62,613 bases of DNA from Chloroflexota bacterium (GTDB lineage Bacteria > Chloroflexota > Anaerolineae > Aggregatilineales > Phototrophicaceae). Every line of letters begins with the position of its first letter. The first letter of the stretch is position 1. The position numbers and the translations under genes are program-made. The notes below the pieces were generated by a model, which was not told where the DNA came from, did not search any database, and saw nothing but the letters and a program-made list of their open reading frames with translations. Location of the stretch: the NCBI GenBank assembly GCA_014338005.1, contig QUBZ01000014.1, positions 1 through 62,613 of the forward strand, written 5' to 3'. Below, piece after piece: positions 25,224 through 34,095 of the stretch.

Positions 25224-25802
25224 CTACGGCGAATCGCCATAAGTGTAGGATAGAATGCCCCAAACGCCGGGCGGCCAATACCGAAAGATCGCCCGGCCAA
25301 TGATCTGATTCCGGCGAATGGGGCCAAAAGCCCGCGAGTCGTGGCTGTGATTGCGGTTATCTCCCATGAAAAAATATTCATCGGCGGCCAGCGTCCAGAC
25401 TCGATCCGAACAGCGGGTCGGGCTGCACGGCTCGTTGAGATAGGACTCATCCAATTTTACACCATTAATGTAAACCGCCGCATCACGAATTTCCACCGTT
25501 TCGCCCGGCAGGCCGATCAGCCGTTTAATCAGCGGTGGCTCGCCGGGGCGGGTGTTAGGGGAATTAAACACCACAATGTCGCCGCGCTGGGGCTGCCCCA
25601 GCAGGTAATTGATGCGGCTGATAACCAACCGCTGGTCGGCGATCAGGTTCGGCTCCATGCTGATGGACTGCACAATCGAACGCGGCAGGGTCATCTCTAA
25701 CAGCGTATAAACCGCCACTAGGAACAGCAGCGTGCTGATTATCTCGCGGATAAAACTCTGCCGGCGCAGGCGTGGGCGGAGCGGCATCCGGTGGGCGTTC
25801 AC
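25224..25802 (-). CDS. lepB: Type I signal peptidase, copy 2
   Basis: This 192-residue S26 peptidase has one N-terminal membrane helix (REIISTLLFLVAVYTLLEM), the catalytic serine in SISMEPN and the catalytic lysine in LIKRLIGLPG, plus the conserved box D/E FFMGDNRNHSHDSRAFG. It removes signal peptides outside the membrane. The start is GTG, overlapping the stop of the sister gene by four bases. About half of the residues are identical by eye to its neighbour, so the pair is a tandem duplication. It is the second gene of the BMC operon. Confidence 0.93.
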   Translation of the reverse strand: MNAHRMPLRPRLRRQSFIREIISTLLFLVAVYTLLEMTLPRSIVQSISMEPNLIADQRLVISRINYLLGQPQRGDIVVFNSPNTRPGEPPLIKRLIGLPGETVEIRDAAVYINGVKLDESYLNEPCSPTRCSDRVWTLAADEYFFMGDNRNHSHDSRAFGPIRRNQIIGRAIFRYWPPGVWGILSYTYGDSP

Positions 25803-26395
25803 GGCACATCCTCAGGATAAGCCAGCCGGTTGACCAGTCCCCAATCGGCGGGCGGCCAGTAACGGATTAACGCCTCGCCGATGATCTCTGAGGTGGTAAT
25901 CGTCCCGAAACGGCGTGAGTCGCTGCTGTGGTTGCGGTTGTCGCCCATGACGAAATATTCATCCTCGCCCAACTGCCAGCGGCCATCAGGACACATGCTG
26001 GAGCGGCACGGCTCGTTAATATAAGGTTCGTCGAGCTGAACACCGTTGACGTAAACCAGCGTGTCGCGGATTTCAACCTCGTCGCCCGGCACGCCGATAA
26101 CGCGCTTGATATAAGGGGGTTCGTCCGCCGGCTGGTTGGGCGGGTTAAACACCACAATGTCCCCGCGCTGCGGACTGCCCAGCAGGTAATGCAGCCGGCT
26201 GACGACCAGCACCTGACCGGTATAAAAGTTGGGCTGCATACTCGGCCCTTCGACGATAAACCGCACGCTCGCCAGGTTAACGAGGGCGTAAATCGCGCCG
26301 ATTAAGATTGCCGTATCCAGAATTTCGCGCAGCAGTCCACGGAGTCGAAGCCTAGGGCGGGGCAGCGTGGTCAAAGTCGCGGATAGGTCTTGCAA
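25799..26395 (-). CDS. lepB: Type I signal peptidase, copy 1
   Basis: The protein has 198 residues with the same layout as its neighbour: one helix (LDTAILIGAIYALVNLASVR), catalytic Ser in GPSMQPN, catalytic Lys in IKRVIGVPGD, and FVMGDNRNHSSDSRRFG. The start is TTG at 26395 with GAGGG seven bases upstream. It is the first gene after the promoter at 26434..26462 and leads the operon that also carries the shell proteins. A secretion peptidase has no known role in BMC assembly, so the linkage may only reflect growth-related expression. Confidence 0.92.
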   Translation of the reverse strand: MQDLSATLTTLPRPRLRLRGLLREILDTAILIGAIYALVNLASVRFIVEGPSMQPNFYTGQVLVVSRLHYLLGSPQRGDIVVFNPPNQPADEPPYIKRVIGVPGDEVEIRDTLVYVNGVQLDEPYINEPCRSSMCPDGRWQLGEDEYFVMGDNRNHSSDSRRFGTITTSEIIGEALIRYWPPADWGLVNRLAYPEDVP

Positions 26396-26433
26396 GGGTC
26401 GCCCTCATTGATTAGAAGTATTTTGAAGAAATT

Positions 26434-26462
26434 ATTATAGAGCGGCGCGGCATGGCTGGCAA
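26434..26462 (-). promoter_or_regulatory. Promoter of the signal peptidase-BMC operon
   Basis: The minus strand has TTGCCA (26457..26462) and a perfect TATAAT (26434..26439) with a 17-base spacer. The predicted start is near 26427, about 30 bases before the first gene. Confidence 0.75.
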
Positions 26463-26577
26463 TCCTGATTGAATCGTGCGGTTAGGGTTTTTTAACCCTT
26501 TTTCACAAACGTTCCATGTACAAAATGACGGTTGGCTTTATACTTTGGAAAGAACAAAATCCAAACACGAGGCAGTC

Positions 26578-28158
26578 TTGGCTGGCGAAACCATCTTAGT
26601 TATTGACGATGGGCGGGAAAACCGGGACTTTGTAATCGAGTATATCTTGCTGCCCAATGGTTATACCGCTCTGGCTGCCGCCGACGGCAAAGAAGGCGTC
26701 GAGCTGGCGCTGGAGCGCCGCCCCGATTTGATCCTGCTCGATCTGCAAATGCCGCGCATGAACGGCATAGATGTGCTGAAGTTCCTGAATGCCCGCCAGG
26801 TGGATATTCCGGTTATTTTGATGACCTTTCATGGGTCGGAAGAAATCGCGGTCGAGGTTTACCGGCTGGGTGTGCGCGATTATGTAAAAAAACCTTACAC
26901 GGTCGAAGAGATGCTGGCAGCTATCGAACGCAGCCTGACCGAAGTGCGCCTGCGCCGGGAGAAAGAACAGCTTACAGAACGGTTGATTCATGCCAACCAG
27001 GAACTTCAGCGGCGTGTGGGCGAGCTGAACGTCCTGCACAGCGTCGGCAAAAACGTCACCGAACTGATGAACATGAACGAACTGCTGCCGCGCATCGTGG
27101 ATGCCGCCACGCAGATCACGCAGGCCGAAGAGGGATACCTGTACCTGGTGGATGGCAGCCGCCTGATCTGCCGGGCGCACAAACGCGCCACCGGCAGTCG
27201 CGCCCGCCCTGCCGATTTTGAGGTCAACGACCGGGTAGCCGTCTATGTCATCCGGCAGTGCCAGCCGGTTGTCCTTAAGCCGGAACATCTGGAGCGGGAA
27301 GGCAGCAAGGCCCATTCGGCGGCCTACGCGCCGGTTACGCTGCGCGGCGAGGTGATCGGTGTGTTGGGCGTCAGCAATGTTTCGCCCGGTTCGGCGACCT
27401 TCACCAAACACGAGAGCGCCCTGCTCAGTATGCTGACCGATCATGTGGCGATCTCCATCGAAAACGCCCGCAACTTTGACGAACTGCGCCAGGCGAAGGA
27501 ACGCGAAAACCGGCAGATGCGCGTAACTTTCGAGAAGTTTGTGCCGCCCTCGGTGGTTGACCGGGTGTTGGCGAACCCGGATGGCCTCAAACTGGGCGGC
27601 GGGCGGCAGGAAATCAGCGTGATTTTTGCCGATATTCGCGGTTTCACCAGCTGGAGCGAAAACGCCCCGCCGGAGCAGGTGGTCGAAATGTTAAACGACT
27701 ACCTCAGCCTGGCGGCGGAGATCATCCTGGCCTGGGACGGCACGCTGGATAAATTTTTCGGCGACGGGCTGATGGCAATTTTCAACGCGCCCAAAATGCA
27801 GGAAGATCACGTTCACCGGGCCACCGATGCCGCCCTGGCGCTGATGCGCGCCGGCGAGGAAATGCGGGCGCGGCGCGGCGATAACCTGTCCTACAGCATC
27901 GGCGTTCATGTGGGCGAGGCGGTGGTGGGGTACATTGGCACCGAGCGGGCATTAAATTATACGGCCATCGGCGATGTGGTGAATACGGCCAAACGCCTGC
28001 AAGAGATGGCGCCGCCGGGGCAGATCTGGATTGAAGAAGCGGTTGTTCAGCGGTTGGGCGAACTGGTGCAGGCGCAGCCCCTGGGCGCGGTCAAAATTCG
28101 CGGTCGGCAAAAACCCGCCCGCGCCCACCAACTGCTCGGCCTCACGCCGCGCAGTTGA
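26578..28158 (+). CDS. Response regulator with GAF domain and class III cyclase output
   Basis: I place the start at the TTG at 26578 (526 residues). GAGG lies just upstream and the receiver then begins at residue 5; an upstream GTG at 26476 would add 34 unlike residues. Domains: receiver (5-125, acceptor D55 in LILLDLQMP, Lys in YVKKPY), coiled coil (130-165), GAF (about 170-320) and class III cyclase (about 345-526), with metal aspartates in ISVIFADIRGFT and DKFFGDGLMAIFN and the Asn/Arg in GDVVNTAKRLQ. It combines phosphorylation and small-ligand sensing to make a cyclic nucleotide. It is divergent from the BMC operon, which has its own receiver-cyclase. Confidence 0.9.
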   Translation: MAGETILVIDDGRENRDFVIEYILLPNGYTALAAADGKEGVELALERRPDLILLDLQMPRMNGIDVLKFLNARQVDIPVILMTFHGSEEIAVEVYRLGVRDYVKKPYTVEEMLAAIERSLTEVRLRREKEQLTERLIHANQELQRRVGELNVLHSVGKNVTELMNMNELLPRIVDAATQITQAEEGYLYLVDGSRLICRAHKRATGSRARPADFEVNDRVAVYVIRQCQPVVLKPEHLEREGSKAHSAAYAPVTLRGEVIGVLGVSNVSPGSATFTKHESALLSMLTDHVAISIENARNFDELRQAKERENRQMRVTFEKFVPPSVVDRVLANPDGLKLGGGRQEISVIFADIRGFTSWSENAPPEQVVEMLNDYLSLAAEIILAWDGTLDKFFGDGLMAIFNAPKMQEDHVHRATDAALALMRAGEEMRARRGDNLSYSIGVHVGEAVVGYIGTERALNYTAIGDVVNTAKRLQEMAPPGQIWIEEAVVQRLGELVQAQPLGAVKIRGRQKPARAHQLLGLTPRS

Positions 28159-28163
28159 ACTCG

Positions 28164-29546
28164 TTATTCGTCCAACATGCCCTCGCGGGGGCGGAAGCTC
28201 AAACGAATCGGCGTCCCCTCGAACGGAAATTCCGCGCGAATCTGGTTTTCCAGAAATCGTTGATACGTAAAATGAACCAGCCGCGTATCGTTGACGTGGA
28301 AAAGAAATACCGGCGGGTTGACGGATACCTGCGTGGCGTAATAAATCTTCAGCCTGCGCGTACCTTTGGCCGGGGCGGGGTGTTTTTGCATAGCCGCGCG
28401 CAGGATGCGATTGAGGTCGGCGGTGGCGATACGCTGGAAACGCCCTTCCCAGACGCGGTTGGCCGTTTCTAAAACCTGGTGGACGCGCTGGCCGGTTAGG
28501 GCGCTGATGAAGATGATGGGCGGGTCGGGCAAAAAGTCAAACTTCTGGCGGATATTTTCCATGTATTGATTCATGGTGTAGGTGTCTTTTTCCACCGCAT
28601 CCCACTTATTTACCACGATCACCACGCTTTTGCCGGCCTCGGTAATGTAACCGGCGATGTGCAAATCCTGTTCGGTGATGCCGTCCACTGCGTCCAGCAG
28701 CAGCAGCGCCACGTCGGAGCGTTCCAGGGCGCGCATGGTGCGTAAAACGCTGAACTTCTCGACGCCCGATTCGATTTTGCCGCGTTTGCGAATGCCGGCG
28801 GTATCTACCAGGCGAACGGTCATGCCGTGCCAGGTGATTTCAGTATCAATCGCGTCGCGGGTGGTGCCGGCAATCGGGCTGACGATCACACGCTCCTCAC
28901 CCAGCAGCAGGTTTAACAGGCTGCTTTTACCCACGTTAGGCCGCCCGACGATGGCGATTTTGAGTATATCCTCGTGGTCTTCCGCTTTTTCTTCGGCGGG
29001 GGTTTGCCGGAGCGCGTCCACGACGGCATCCAGCAAATCGCCCACGCCGATGCCGTGATAGGCGCTGATGGGAAACACCGGCCCCAGCCCCAGGCCGTAA
29101 AATTCAACCGCGTTTTCGGCCACTTTGGGGTTATCGGCCTTGTTGGCCGCCACCAGGATCGGTTTACCTTCGTTGCGGCGCAGGATTTCGGCGATTTCCT
29201 GGTCGGCAGCGGTGATGCCATGAACGGCGTCCACCAGCAGCACGATCACATCGGCCTCGCTCACGGCTATAAAAGCCTGCTCTTTAATCTGCTCGACAAA
29301 ATCTATGCTGCCTTCGGCCAGAGGGGATGTATCGCGCGAGCCTTTGGGCTGGTAAATTTCGATGCCGCCGGTATCTATCACGTCAAAATCGAGGCCGCGC
29401 CAATCGGCCTGCGCTTGCAGGCGGTCGCGGGTCGTGCCGGGGATGGCGTCGGTTACGGCCATACGCTCCCCGACCAGGCGGTTAAAGAGCGTGCTTTTGC
29501 CCACATTAGGCCGCCCCACCAGGGCGACAACCGGTTTACGCGCCAT
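28164..29546 (-). CDS. der: Ribosome assembly GTPase Der (EngA)
   Basis: There are two G domains in tandem, the hallmark of Der, which matures the 50S subunit. Each has a P-loop (GRPNVGKST and GRPNVGKSS), a G3 motif (DTGG and DTAG) and an NKxD motif (NKAD and NKWD). The C-terminal KH-like domain follows (about 355-460). I chose the ATG at 29546 (MARKPVVALVG) over a TTG 24 bases upstream, because most Der proteins begin this way. The stop is six bases from the convergent cyclase gene. Confidence 0.96.
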   Translation of the reverse strand: MARKPVVALVGRPNVGKSTLFNRLVGERMAVTDAIPGTTRDRLQAQADWRGLDFDVIDTGGIEIYQPKGSRDTSPLAEGSIDFVEQIKEQAFIAVSEADVIVLLVDAVHGITAADQEIAEILRRNEGKPILVAANKADNPKVAENAVEFYGLGLGPVFPISAYHGIGVGDLLDAVVDALRQTPAEEKAEDHEDILKIAIVGRPNVGKSSLLNLLLGEERVIVSPIAGTTRDAIDTEITWHGMTVRLVDTAGIRKRGKIESGVEKFSVLRTMRALERSDVALLLLDAVDGITEQDLHIAGYITEAGKSVVIVVNKWDAVEKDTYTMNQYMENIRQKFDFLPDPPIIFISALTGQRVHQVLETANRVWEGRFQRIATADLNRILRAAMQKHPAPAKGTRRLKIYYATQVSVNPPVFLFHVNDTRLVHFTYQRFLENQIRAEFPFEGTPIRLSFRPREGMLDE

Positions 29547-29644
29547 GTCGTTTAATACCTCGTCCTTCAATCCTGCGTCATGCCGGGATGGAAAGGAACG
29601 GCATGAACCATGATTGTATCAGACACCGGCGCGTCTGCGAAGAT

Positions 29645-30916
29645 TCAAGGCGTACCGGGTGATGGCGTGGGGCCGTCGGTGATTTCGACATCAATTTCGG
29701 TGGGCAGCACCGAAATATTGGCGGTTGGCATCGGCCTCTGGCGGATGGACACGGTGGGGGTGATGGGGTGCATCCCGACATTCAGGCCGTTCACATCGGC
29801 GGTGACGCGAATATCGCTCGCCTCCAGTGCCTCCAATTCAGGCTGCGGGCCGGTAATTAATACCGTGACCTGATTCGGCACCGAGCGGGCGGTCAGGCCG
29901 CTGCCCAGGCCGATAACTTCAACCGGAATACCTTCAAACTGGCGGCTGGTTGTAAGCGGGTTGATCTCCACCGATACGGTGACGGTCTGGTCGGTGAGCA
30001 GCAGCAGTTCTGCATCCGGCAGCACGACCGGGATGGACAGCTCGAAACTGGCCGTCCGGTCGGTAAGGTCAATCGGTTCGGTCGGCAGGATGTCCGGCAG
30101 ATTCGCCAACTGCGACGGCGATCCGCTAATCAGTACGGCCTGCGGCGAGTACGTCAGGCTGTTGAGGACGTACCCATCCGGCGGCGTCCCCAGGATGGTC
30201 GGCCTCACGCTGACCTCGCGCACATCGTCGCGCCGGCGGATATTGACGCTGACGGTGACGAGCTGCGGGTCAAGTGTGACTCCTTCGACCGTCGCCCCTT
30301 CAGCATTTACCGGCGATAAACGCATGTTGGCTTCAAACGGGCTGCGCTGCTGGCTCAGATCAAGCGACGCCTGCGCGGCAACCACCTCGTTAACTCTGCT
30401 GGCCGGGCCGCTCACCAGCACTTGATTGAGGCTGACATCAAAACGCGGCTCATCGCGGGAAAAGCCGGTGGGGGGTTCGGCAGTCACGACCGCGCGCAGC
30501 GCCACCTGGCGCGCGCTGGCTTCTTCCAGCACGACCCGCATCAAACGCGGCGACATATTCACCACGCGGGCCGGCTGGCGCGCCAGCCGTGCTTGAAGTT
30601 CGACGGTGTGTTCGCCTGGCCCTAAACCGCTCAGATCAGCCCAGACCTCGATCTCTTCGGCGGTCAGCAAATCCAGCACCGACCGAGGCGCGCGCACGAC
30701 CAGACTGGTCTGGCGGTCGGCCTGCGGCGGGCTGGTGAGCAGCAGGCTGGCGTCGGGTATCATCTGCACGGCCACCCGCTCCGGGAAACGCTGCTCGACG
30801 ATGGGGTCGGACTGGAAGGAAGCGATCACCCAAACCAGAAGCGCCAGCACCAGCGATCCCAGCAGCCAGATGAGATTATCGGTAAGGCTTCGGTTAAGCT
30901 GCGAGCGGGTTCGCAT
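29645..30916 (-). CDS. YbbR-domain protein (CdaR-like regulator of diadenylate cyclase)
   Basis: The 423-residue protein has one N-terminal membrane anchor (LIWLLGSLVLALLVWVIASF at about 14-33) and four YbbR-like extracytoplasmic beta domains of about 85-90 residues, each with a PxxVxVSGP-like turn, for example NQVLVSGPASRVNEV and QAVLISGSPSQLANL. Its ATG overlaps the stop of the cdaA gene by one base. Family knowledge: CdaR binds CdaA and tunes c-di-AMP synthesis. The C-terminal 20 residues are Pro-Thr rich. Confidence 0.88.
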   Translation of the reverse strand: MRTRSQLNRSLTDNLIWLLGSLVLALLVWVIASFQSDPIVEQRFPERVAVQMIPDASLLLTSPPQADRQTSLVVRAPRSVLDLLTAEEIEVWADLSGLGPGEHTVELQARLARQPARVVNMSPRLMRVVLEEASARQVALRAVVTAEPPTGFSRDEPRFDVSLNQVLVSGPASRVNEVVAAQASLDLSQQRSPFEANMRLSPVNAEGATVEGVTLDPQLVTVSVNIRRRDDVREVSVRPTILGTPPDGYVLNSLTYSPQAVLISGSPSQLANLPDILPTEPIDLTDRTASFELSIPVVLPDAELLLLTDQTVTVSVEINPLTTSRQFEGIPVEVIGLGSGLTARSVPNQVTVLITGPQPELEALEASDIRVTADVNGLNVGMHPITPTVSIRQRPMPTANISVLPTEIDVEITDGPTPSPGTP

Positions 30917-31797
30917 CAGGCTCGCTTTCGCCAGTCGCGCCAGTAATCAACCAGGCGGCGGGCGCGCGCGGCAGCCTGTGCCATCCACGATGCGCCCTGG
31001 CCGCGCTCTTCCCCGTACAGGGCATTCAAAATCGTCCGCAGCCGTTTGACATCCAGGCGCAAAATCAGCCGTCCCGCGCTGGCAATCGAAATGCGCCCGG
31101 TTTCTTCCGAAACCACCACGCAAATTCCATCGCTTACCTCGCTGATGCCGATGGCAGCCCGGTGGCGCGTGCCGAGTTTGGGGTCGGGCAGGTTGCGGCT
31201 GGCGGTCAGCGGGAGCACCGAGGCCGCCGACGCCAAACGCCCGTTTTGGCTGACGATGGCCGCACCGTCATGGAGTTCGGTTTTGGGCCAGAAGATGGTG
31301 AGCAAAAGTTGGGAAGTGACTTCGCTGTTGAGGGGGATACCGGTGCGGATATATTCCTGCAAGCTGCTGTTGCGCTGTAAAACGATCAAAGCGCCATGAC
31401 GGCGCTCTGAGAGTTTTTCCGCCGCCTGGCAAACCTCATCAATCACCTGCGCCCGCACGCTGTCCGGGACCTGCCGGCTCAAAAGCCCACCGGCGCGGCC
31501 TAACTGCTCCAACGCCCGGCGCAGCTCCGGTTGGAAAATCACCGGGATGGCGATGCCCAGCACAACCACTGTGTTTTCCAGCAGCCAGCGTACTGCCAGC
31601 AGATTAAACAGGCTGGAAATCACCAGCATACTGACCAGCACCAGCACCGTGCCGCGCAGCAGCGCCACTGCCTGCGTGCCTCGGATGAAAAAACTGGCGC
31701 CGTAAAAGACCAATGCCACCAGCAGAATATCAACCAGGTCGGTCAGGGTCAGGTTTTCCAGAACCCAGAGCAGCTCTACCATTGACTTGTCAGCCAC
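30916..31797 (-). CDS. cdaA: Diadenylate cyclase CdaA
   Basis: This 293-residue protein has three N-terminal helices (about 15-85) and a DAC domain with the two catalytic motifs LHDGAAIV and GTRHRAAIG. It makes c-di-AMP, an essential second messenger for potassium and wall control. The GTG start at 31797 lies in the end of the TPR gene (eight bases overlap); an ATG 15 bases later is also possible. The C-terminus has an extra basic helix of about 30 residues beyond the usual end. Confidence 0.94.
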   Translation of the reverse strand: MADKSMVELLWVLENLTLTDLVDILLVALVFYGASFFIRGTQAVALLRGTVLVLVSMLVISSLFNLLAVRWLLENTVVVLGIAIPVIFQPELRRALEQLGRAGGLLSRQVPDSVRAQVIDEVCQAAEKLSERRHGALIVLQRNSSLQEYIRTGIPLNSEVTSQLLLTIFWPKTELHDGAAIVSQNGRLASAASVLPLTASRNLPDPKLGTRHRAAIGISEVSDGICVVVSEETGRISIASAGRLILRLDVKRLRTILNALYGEERGQGASWMAQAAARARRLVDYWRDWRKRA

Positions 31798-34018
31798 CCA
31801 ACTGCGTCAGCAAACGTTTATAATCCTCAAGCCCCGGCGGGTTCAACTGAACGATCTGGCGAATGGTATTGATGGCATCCTGGTGGAGGCCGGCTTCGAG
31901 TTGAAGTTCGCCCAGGGCGTCCAGTTGTTTGATGGCGTCCTCTTTGCGTCCCATCTGCCGGTAGATGGCGGCCAGGCGCGACCGCAGCCCGGTATCATTT
32001 GGATACATCGCCACCTGTTCTTCCAAAAGCTGCGTGATTTTGTTAACCTGTTTGCTTTTGGCATAAATACCCAGCAGCGCATCGAGCTTTTTGAGGGCTT
32101 CGACCTGATTACCCTGGCGGTAGTGAATGTCAATCAACATGCGGTGGGCACGTTCGTCGGTCGGCACGATCTGGATGATTTCTTCGTATGTCCGCTGCGC
32201 TTTACGCATATCCAGGCGCATCTGGTCAATGTCGGCCACGCGATGTTTAATCCGCACGGTGCGCTCCGGCGACGCGCCCACTTTATTCGCCAGTTTTTCC
32301 GCCTCGATGAAAATATCGCGCGCCATGTCGAAGTTGCCCAGTTGGTGATAGGTGTCGGCCAGATCAATATACTGGTCGAGCGCCTCATCCCAGCGGTTTT
32401 CGCTCTCCAGCAGTTCGATCAGGCTTTCGCGCACCGAAACATCCAGCGGGGCCATCTCCAGCACTTCGCTCAAAATCGAAGCAGCGCGGTCATTTTCCCG
32501 CCGCGCCATGTACGTTTTGGCGACCACGTTGTATTTGTTGATGGCCTGGCGGACGCGCCCCTCGCGCATCATGATCTCGGCCATGCGGATATGAACCGGC
32601 AGGTAAGTGGGTGACACCTCTATCGCCCGATGTGCCTCGTCCATCGCCAGCGTCAGCAAATTCTGGCGCATAAAACGGTCAATCAGCGACACTGACTGGG
32701 TGAGTTTATCGCTGCGGGCAGCCACCAGAATATCTACGATGCCTTGTTCGCCCTCATCGCGCAGCGTTTCCTCAAGCTGCCGGCGCGTTTCGGCGATGCG
32801 CTGCTTCCAGTCTTTACCTTCCAGCAGGTTGACGAAGCGGTTGTTGATGGCTTCCATCGCTTCTTCCGAACGGCCTTCCAGCGCGGTCAGCAGCCGATCG
32901 TAAAGCGTTGCCAGGTCTTCGGGGTCATCTATATCCATCGTCAGGACGGTATCCACCGCCTGCAAACTCTGAATCAGATAACGCGACGCCTGTTTGTGTT
33001 TGCCGAGCGTATAGTAAACTTTGCCCAGGGCGTGCAGCGCCCCCGCCGACAGCTGCGGATGCCCAACGGCTTCGCCCAATGGCTTCAGAGCATCGTTGGG
33101 TTTGTTCGTCAGCAGCAGCAGCGCGCCCAGGTTTAACTTTAAAGCCGGATGATTCAGCCGCGATTCGGCGCGGCGGTAGGCCTCGATAGCCCGATCATGA
33201 AGCCCCTGGCGCTGAAACTCCATACCTTGCAGGGCATCCCCGCCGGCGGCGTCCAACATGCCGCCCTCCATCACGTAACTTGCCAGTAGCCCCAGGGCAT
33301 CGGTCATGGCCTCACCCATCGGCCCCAGCGGGTCGGCCTCGCCGACCGGAAGCCGGGACGGTTTTGGCGCAGAAGATGGCGCGGGGCGCGCCGTCAGTTC
33401 GCCGGTATCGCCGGCGACGATCACTTCCGCGCCCGACTCAATCGCCCGCAGGGCATTCAGCGCGGCCACATTTTTGCCATCCAGCTTGAGCGCGCGCTGC
33501 ACCGCTTTGCCGGCCTTTTCGCTTTCCCCCAGGCGTTGAAAGGCCTGCGCCAGCAGCAGGTATTGGCGCAGCGCCCTGGGTTTGTTGCCCAGGCGTTCGT
33601 GCGCCTGGGCCAGTTTGGCGTGGATCGCCACCAGCCCTGGCGTCAGCCGGGTGGCGCGTTCCCAGTTGTTGATGGCTTTATCCAGGTCACGCTGGGCAAG
33701 ATACACTTCGGCAACATTGATATACTGCTGAGAGGCCTCCTTCAAGCGTCCCACCCGCTCCAGGATGTCGGCGCTTTTTTCAAGCGGAATCGGGTCTTCC
33801 GGCGCGATCTGGTGGGCGCGGGTGTACACCTTGAGCGCGTCATCCAGCCGCCCGATTTCGAGCAGCGCCAGCCCCAGGTGGATATGCGCCTCGGCGTCGT
33901 CTGGAAATTCCTTGACTGCCTGCCCATAAGCGGCGACAGCAAGCGACCATTCTTTATCCCAGGCCGCGTTGTGGCCTGCATTCATGGCTTGTTCGTAGGC
34001 TTCACGATTTCCAGGCAT
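31790..34018 (-). CDS. Large cytoplasmic TPR protein
   Basis: The protein has 742 residues and almost all of it is tetratricopeptide repeats, such as AVKEFPDDAEAHIHLGLALL, WERATRLTPGLVAIHAKLAQ and AAIYRQMGRKEDAIKQLDAL. There is no signal peptide, membrane helix or enzyme domain. A low-complexity Pro-Ser-Ala linker near residues 215-240 splits two TPR arrays. It is probably a scaffold for protein complexes. Its place directly before cdaA, with overlap, suggests that it acts with the c-di-AMP system; I do not recognise a named family. Confidence 0.75.
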   Translation of the reverse strand: MPGNREAYEQAMNAGHNAAWDKEWSLAVAAYGQAVKEFPDDAEAHIHLGLALLEIGRLDDALKVYTRAHQIAPEDPIPLEKSADILERVGRLKEASQQYINVAEVYLAQRDLDKAINNWERATRLTPGLVAIHAKLAQAHERLGNKPRALRQYLLLAQAFQRLGESEKAGKAVQRALKLDGKNVAALNALRAIESGAEVIVAGDTGELTARPAPSSAPKPSRLPVGEADPLGPMGEAMTDALGLLASYVMEGGMLDAAGGDALQGMEFQRQGLHDRAIEAYRRAESRLNHPALKLNLGALLLLTNKPNDALKPLGEAVGHPQLSAGALHALGKVYYTLGKHKQASRYLIQSLQAVDTVLTMDIDDPEDLATLYDRLLTALEGRSEEAMEAINNRFVNLLEGKDWKQRIAETRRQLEETLRDEGEQGIVDILVAARSDKLTQSVSLIDRFMRQNLLTLAMDEAHRAIEVSPTYLPVHIRMAEIMMREGRVRQAINKYNVVAKTYMARRENDRAASILSEVLEMAPLDVSVRESLIELLESENRWDEALDQYIDLADTYHQLGNFDMARDIFIEAEKLANKVGASPERTVRIKHRVADIDQMRLDMRKAQRTYEEIIQIVPTDERAHRMLIDIHYRQGNQVEALKKLDALLGIYAKSKQVNKITQLLEEQVAMYPNDTGLRSRLAAIYRQMGRKEDAIKQLDALGELQLEAGLHQDAINTIRQIVQLNPPGLEDYKRLLTQLGG

Positions 34019-34095
34019 GGGCTATTTTCCACTACCTTATTAACAGCTTTTTGTTCGAGCGGGGGGCGAACCCGGCGGCACGCCCCCTGTATAAT

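Noticed and set aside
24923..25450. 175-residue frame for the zinc-ribbon gene
   Set aside because: The first 84 residues overlap the signal peptidase gene and look like a shadow; the ATG at 25198 gives a complete small domain.
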